A DNA stretch of 64,000 bases, from contig OW818645.1 in the NCBI GenBank assembly GCA_942492835.1, positions 2,914,001-2,978,000 of the forward strand. The letters are read 5' to 3'. A program made the translations under genes and the position numbers. Below are positions 61,740-64,000 of this stretch, in pieces. Origin of the DNA: GWB2-37-7 sp942492835 (GTDB taxonomy: Bacteria; Bacillota; Clostridia; Lutisporales; Lutisporaceae). Each line of letters opens with the position of its first letter. Position 1 is the first letter of the stretch. The notes beneath the pieces are model-generated. The model was not told where the DNA came from. It worked only from the letters and a program-made list of their open reading frames with translations, and made no database searches.

Positions 61740-63185
61740 ATGAGTAAAACAAGTTTTAGCGATTATCATTTAAGCAGTGAATTATTAAAATCAATTAATA
61801 TTTTGAATTTTGAAAGCCCCACGAAGGTTCAGGAACAAGTTATACCTGCGATACTGGAGCAGAAGGATATCACAGTAAAGTCTCAAACTGGAAGCGGAAA
61901 GACTGCGGCCTTTGCTATACCTATTTGTCAATTGTTAGATTGGGAAGAGAATAAACCTCAAGCACTAGTTATTGCACCCACAAGAGAACTTGCTATTCAA
62001 GTCAAAGAGGATATTTTTAACATAGGTAGGTTTAAGAGACTTAAAGTAGCTGCAATATATGGGGGAAACTCCTTCTATAATCAAGAGAAGGAGCTTAAGC
62101 AAAAAACACATGTAGTAGTTGGCACACCAGGTCGTATTATAGATCATATTGAAAGTGGGACATTTGACACATCAAATATAAAATATCTGGTGCTAGATGA
62201 AGCGGATGAAATGCTTAATATGGGATTTATAGAACAAATAGAGACTATAATAACACACTTACCTCGAGAACACGTGACAATTTTATTGTCAGCGACAATG
62301 CCAGTAGATATAAAGACTTTATGTGGAAAATACATGAAAACTCCTGTACAAGTCGAAATAGAAGAACAAAATAATACAGCAGATAGGATATGTCAAGAAA
62401 GATACAATATAAAAGAAACGGATAAGCTAAACCTTTTGAGAGATGTTACAGTGGTAGAAAACCCAGATAGTTGTATTGTTTTCTGCAATACAAAACTAAA
62501 GGTAGACCAGGTTTATAATGAACTGATAAAGCTTACTTATACTTGTAGGAAAATACACGGTGGTATGGAACAAAGCGATAGATTAAAAGTAATGAATGAC
62601 TTTAAGCAGGGTTATTTCAGATATTTGGTAGCAACTGATGTTGCAGCTAGAGGGATAGACATAGATAATATCACTCATATAGTTAATTATGATATACCAG
62701 AAGACGGGGAAAGCTATGTTCATCGGATAGGAAGAACTGGACGAATTGGTAAGCTGGGGAGAGCAATTACCTTTGTAACACCAAGCGACAAAAGATATTT
62801 AAATGATATACAACGCTATATTGGTAAAGAGATTCTTTTGAAGGAAAGACCTGAAAAAGAATCTGTGAATAACTCTAAAGAAGAATTTGCTGAGAAAATT
62901 AAAAGGACACCCGAGATTAAAGAAGCAAAAGGTGCTAACCTAAGCAAAGAGATTATGAAGATACATATAAATGCAGGCAAGAAAACAAAGATGAGGGCAG
63001 TGGATTTCGTAGGTACGATTTGCAGTATAGAAGGTATAACCAAGGCAGATATAGGGATTATTAACATAGTTGATGTATCTACCTTTGTAGAAATTCTTAA
63101 TAATAAAGGAGAGCTGGTATTTAGGGAGCTGCAAAAGACTCCTATCAAAGGCAGACTTCGCATTGTAAGCAAAGTCGATATGTAG
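61740..63185 (+). CDS. dbpA: DEAD-box RNA helicase, DbpA type
   Basis: The 481-residue protein has the full motif set (SQTGSGKT, PTRELA, VLDEADEML, SAT, HRIGRTGRIG) and a C-terminal DbpA RNA-binding domain of about 75 residues (KMRAVDFVGTICSIEGITKA onward), which in E. coli binds 23S rRNA hairpin 92. It remodels the large ribosomal subunit. A possible -10 TATAAT lies at 61637-61642, giving a leader of about 100 bases. YwbE follows at once. Confidence 0.92.
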   Translation: MSKTSFSDYHLSSELLKSINILNFESPTKVQEQVIPAILEQKDITVKSQTGSGKTAAFAIPICQLLDWEENKPQALVIAPTRELAIQVKEDIFNIGRFKRLKVAAIYGGNSFYNQEKELKQKTHVVVGTPGRIIDHIESGTFDTSNIKYLVLDEADEMLNMGFIEQIETIITHLPREHVTILLSATMPVDIKTLCGKYMKTPVQVEIEEQNNTADRICQERYNIKETDKLNLLRDVTVVENPDSCIVFCNTKLKVDQVYNELIKLTYTCRKIHGGMEQSDRLKVMNDFKQGYFRYLVATDVAARGIDIDNITHIVNYDIPEDGESYVHRIGRTGRIGKLGRAITFVTPSDKRYLNDIQRYIGKEILLKERPEKESVNNSKEEFAEKIKRTPEIKEAKGANLSKEIMKIHINAGKKTKMRAVDFVGTICSIEGITKADIGIINIVDVSTFVEILNNKGELVFRELQKTPIKGRLRIVSKVDM

Positions 63186-63222
63186 GCTAAATAACGGAAA
63201 AGGAGAAAGAGGGGGTAAAATA

Positions 63223-63420
63223 GTGGACGGTGTAAAAAGGGCTAATATTAAGATAGGTGCGACCGTATTGGTTGTACAAAAGCAGGATCAAAAAAGCGGC
63301 AAGCTTACTGAAGGTGTAGTCAGTAGAATACTTACTAACTCGCTTGAACACCATCATGGTATAAAGGTCATGCTTGAGAGTGGGATTGTTGGAAGAGTGA
63401 AAGAAGTAAAGGTGGGCTGA
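63223..63420 (+). CDS. ywbE: YwbE-family small protein
   Basis: The 65-residue protein matches the YwbE family over its full length (KIGATVLVVQKQDQKSGKLT, then GVVSRILTNSLEHHHGIKVM). Its function is unknown. It has a GTG start behind AGAGGGGG and probably shares the dbpA transcript. Confidence 0.88.
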   Translation: MDGVKRANIKIGATVLVVQKQDQKSGKLTEGVVSRILTNSLEHHHGIKVMLESGIVGRVKEVKVG

Positions 63421-63748
63421 AGACAAACTACTCAGCCTTCTTTATATAAATAAGTTCTTGAATTTATCACAAACAAAACACTATTACCGATTGACAGAAA
63501 AATAACAAAGGGTTACTATAAAGTTGTTGTACAAGCTTTATATTTAATAATTTGTTTTAAAAATTAACAATACAACTGTATAATACTTAGTATAAGCAAT
63601 AATTTTGACAATTCTTAGATAATTGCTTGGTACATATATGTAAAAATATAAAAATTTCAATAGAGGGGAGATGTTAGTCAATTATTTAAGCAGGTTTACT
63701 GAGTGCATATAAATTACGCTAATAAATTTTGAAATAAGGAGGAAGCCT
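63421..63748. other. AT-rich intergenic region before the crotonase gene
   Basis: A TGTATAAT extended -10-like box lies at 63577-63584. AAGCAAT (63594-63600) and ATTGCTT (63622-63628) form an inverted repeat just downstream. No gene is seen. Confidence 0.35.
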
Positions 63749-64000
63749 ATGAATTATATAAAATATGAACAGCGCGGATTTGTCGGAATCCTTACCATAG
63801 ACAGACAGCCCGCGCTGAATGCTTTAAATGAGGATGTAATTGACGAGTTGGAGCAGACACTTGATGCAATATCTATGGAAGATACTCGTTGCCTAATCCT
63901 CACTGGCGCAGGCGAAAAGTCTTTTGTTGCAGGGGCAGATATCGGCGAAATGAGCACTCTGACCAAAGCAGGCGGTGAGAACTTTGGTAATAAGGGAAAC
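63749..64000 (+). CDS. Enoyl-CoA hydratase / crotonase (partial)
   Basis: The first 84 residues show PALNALNEDV and KSFVAGADIGEM, the two oxyanion-hole stretches of the crotonase fold. The protein is likely 3-hydroxybutyryl-CoA dehydratase of the butyrate pathway, but other enoyl-CoA hydratases cannot be excluded from this part. AAGGAGG is the ribosome site. It runs off the right edge; butyryl-CoA dehydrogenase and ETF genes would be expected next if it belongs to that pathway. Confidence 0.85.
   Translation, partial: MNYIKYEQRGFVGILTIDRQPALNALNEDVIDELEQTLDAISMEDTRCLILTGAGEKSFVAGADIGEMSTLTKAGGENFGNKGN

Overview
The window is AT-rich DNA from a low-GC Gram-positive anaerobe, most likely a member of the Clostridia. 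The evidence is strong AGGAGG-type ribosome sites, an FHA-SEDS-PBP cell-wall cluster, CarD, DbpA and YwbE, a 3-hydroxybutyryl-CoA dehydratase-like gene, and ICE and IS200-like remnants typical of clostridia. The species cannot be told from the sequence.

Layout. (1) About 0.4-24.8 kb is a prophage or phage-satellite-like element. Its left part carries a 1166-residue protein with the signature motifs of the cellular RNA-dependent RNA polymerase / YonO-type two-barrel polymerase family, a DinG/XPD-like iron-sulfur helicase, a structured intergenic region that may be an origin, a papain/transglutaminase-like protein, a ParB-methyltransferase fusion, and an amidoligase, a gamma-glutamylcyclotransferase-like enzyme and a degenerate amidoligase paralogue. 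Its right part is a packaging and head module: small terminase, tyrosine integrase, large terminase, SPP1-type portal, scaffold, P22-type coat, connectors and an Ig-domain protein. Two probable cargo genes interrupt it, a nucleotide-hydrolase/TIR-like protein on the minus strand and a DUF697 GTPase. No tail, lysis or head-protease genes are present. The module ends at a terminator, followed by a SHOCT-like peptide and a large serine recombinase. (2) 24.9-43.1 kb is a mosaic accessory region: YopX-like protein, PHP-SMC (TrlF-like) ATPase, PIN-like protein, broken ICE genes, several orphan genes, a DinB/DUF3795 fusion, a SEC-C protein and a LysR/YeiH pair. Scattered through it are four decayed copies of one IS200-like/RAYT element with long terminal inverted repeats. 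(3) 43.1-64.0 kb is mostly chromosomal: a serine beta-lactamase-like hydrolase, a damaged VanZ gene, a two-ATPase ABC exporter, tRNA-Gly, a peptidase-less FtsH-like AAA protein, the FHA-SEDS-PBP cluster, an M6 metalloprotease, CarD, a CrtI-like desaturase, AbrB, a chemoreceptor, DbpA, YwbE and the start of a crotonase gene.

How it fits together. The polymerase and helicase could give the element its own transcription and replication apparatus. The methyltransferase and amidoligase genes look like host-interaction functions, and the head module would package DNA into a capsid that either borrows tails or is defunct. Repeated promoter-like boxes precede both amidoligase-family genes, the next small gene and the serine recombinase, which suggests shared control. 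The most interesting items are the RdRP-like polymerase in a bacterial prophage, the tail-less head module, the amidoligase/cyclotransferase cassette and the inverted-repeat RAYT family with related solo palindromes.
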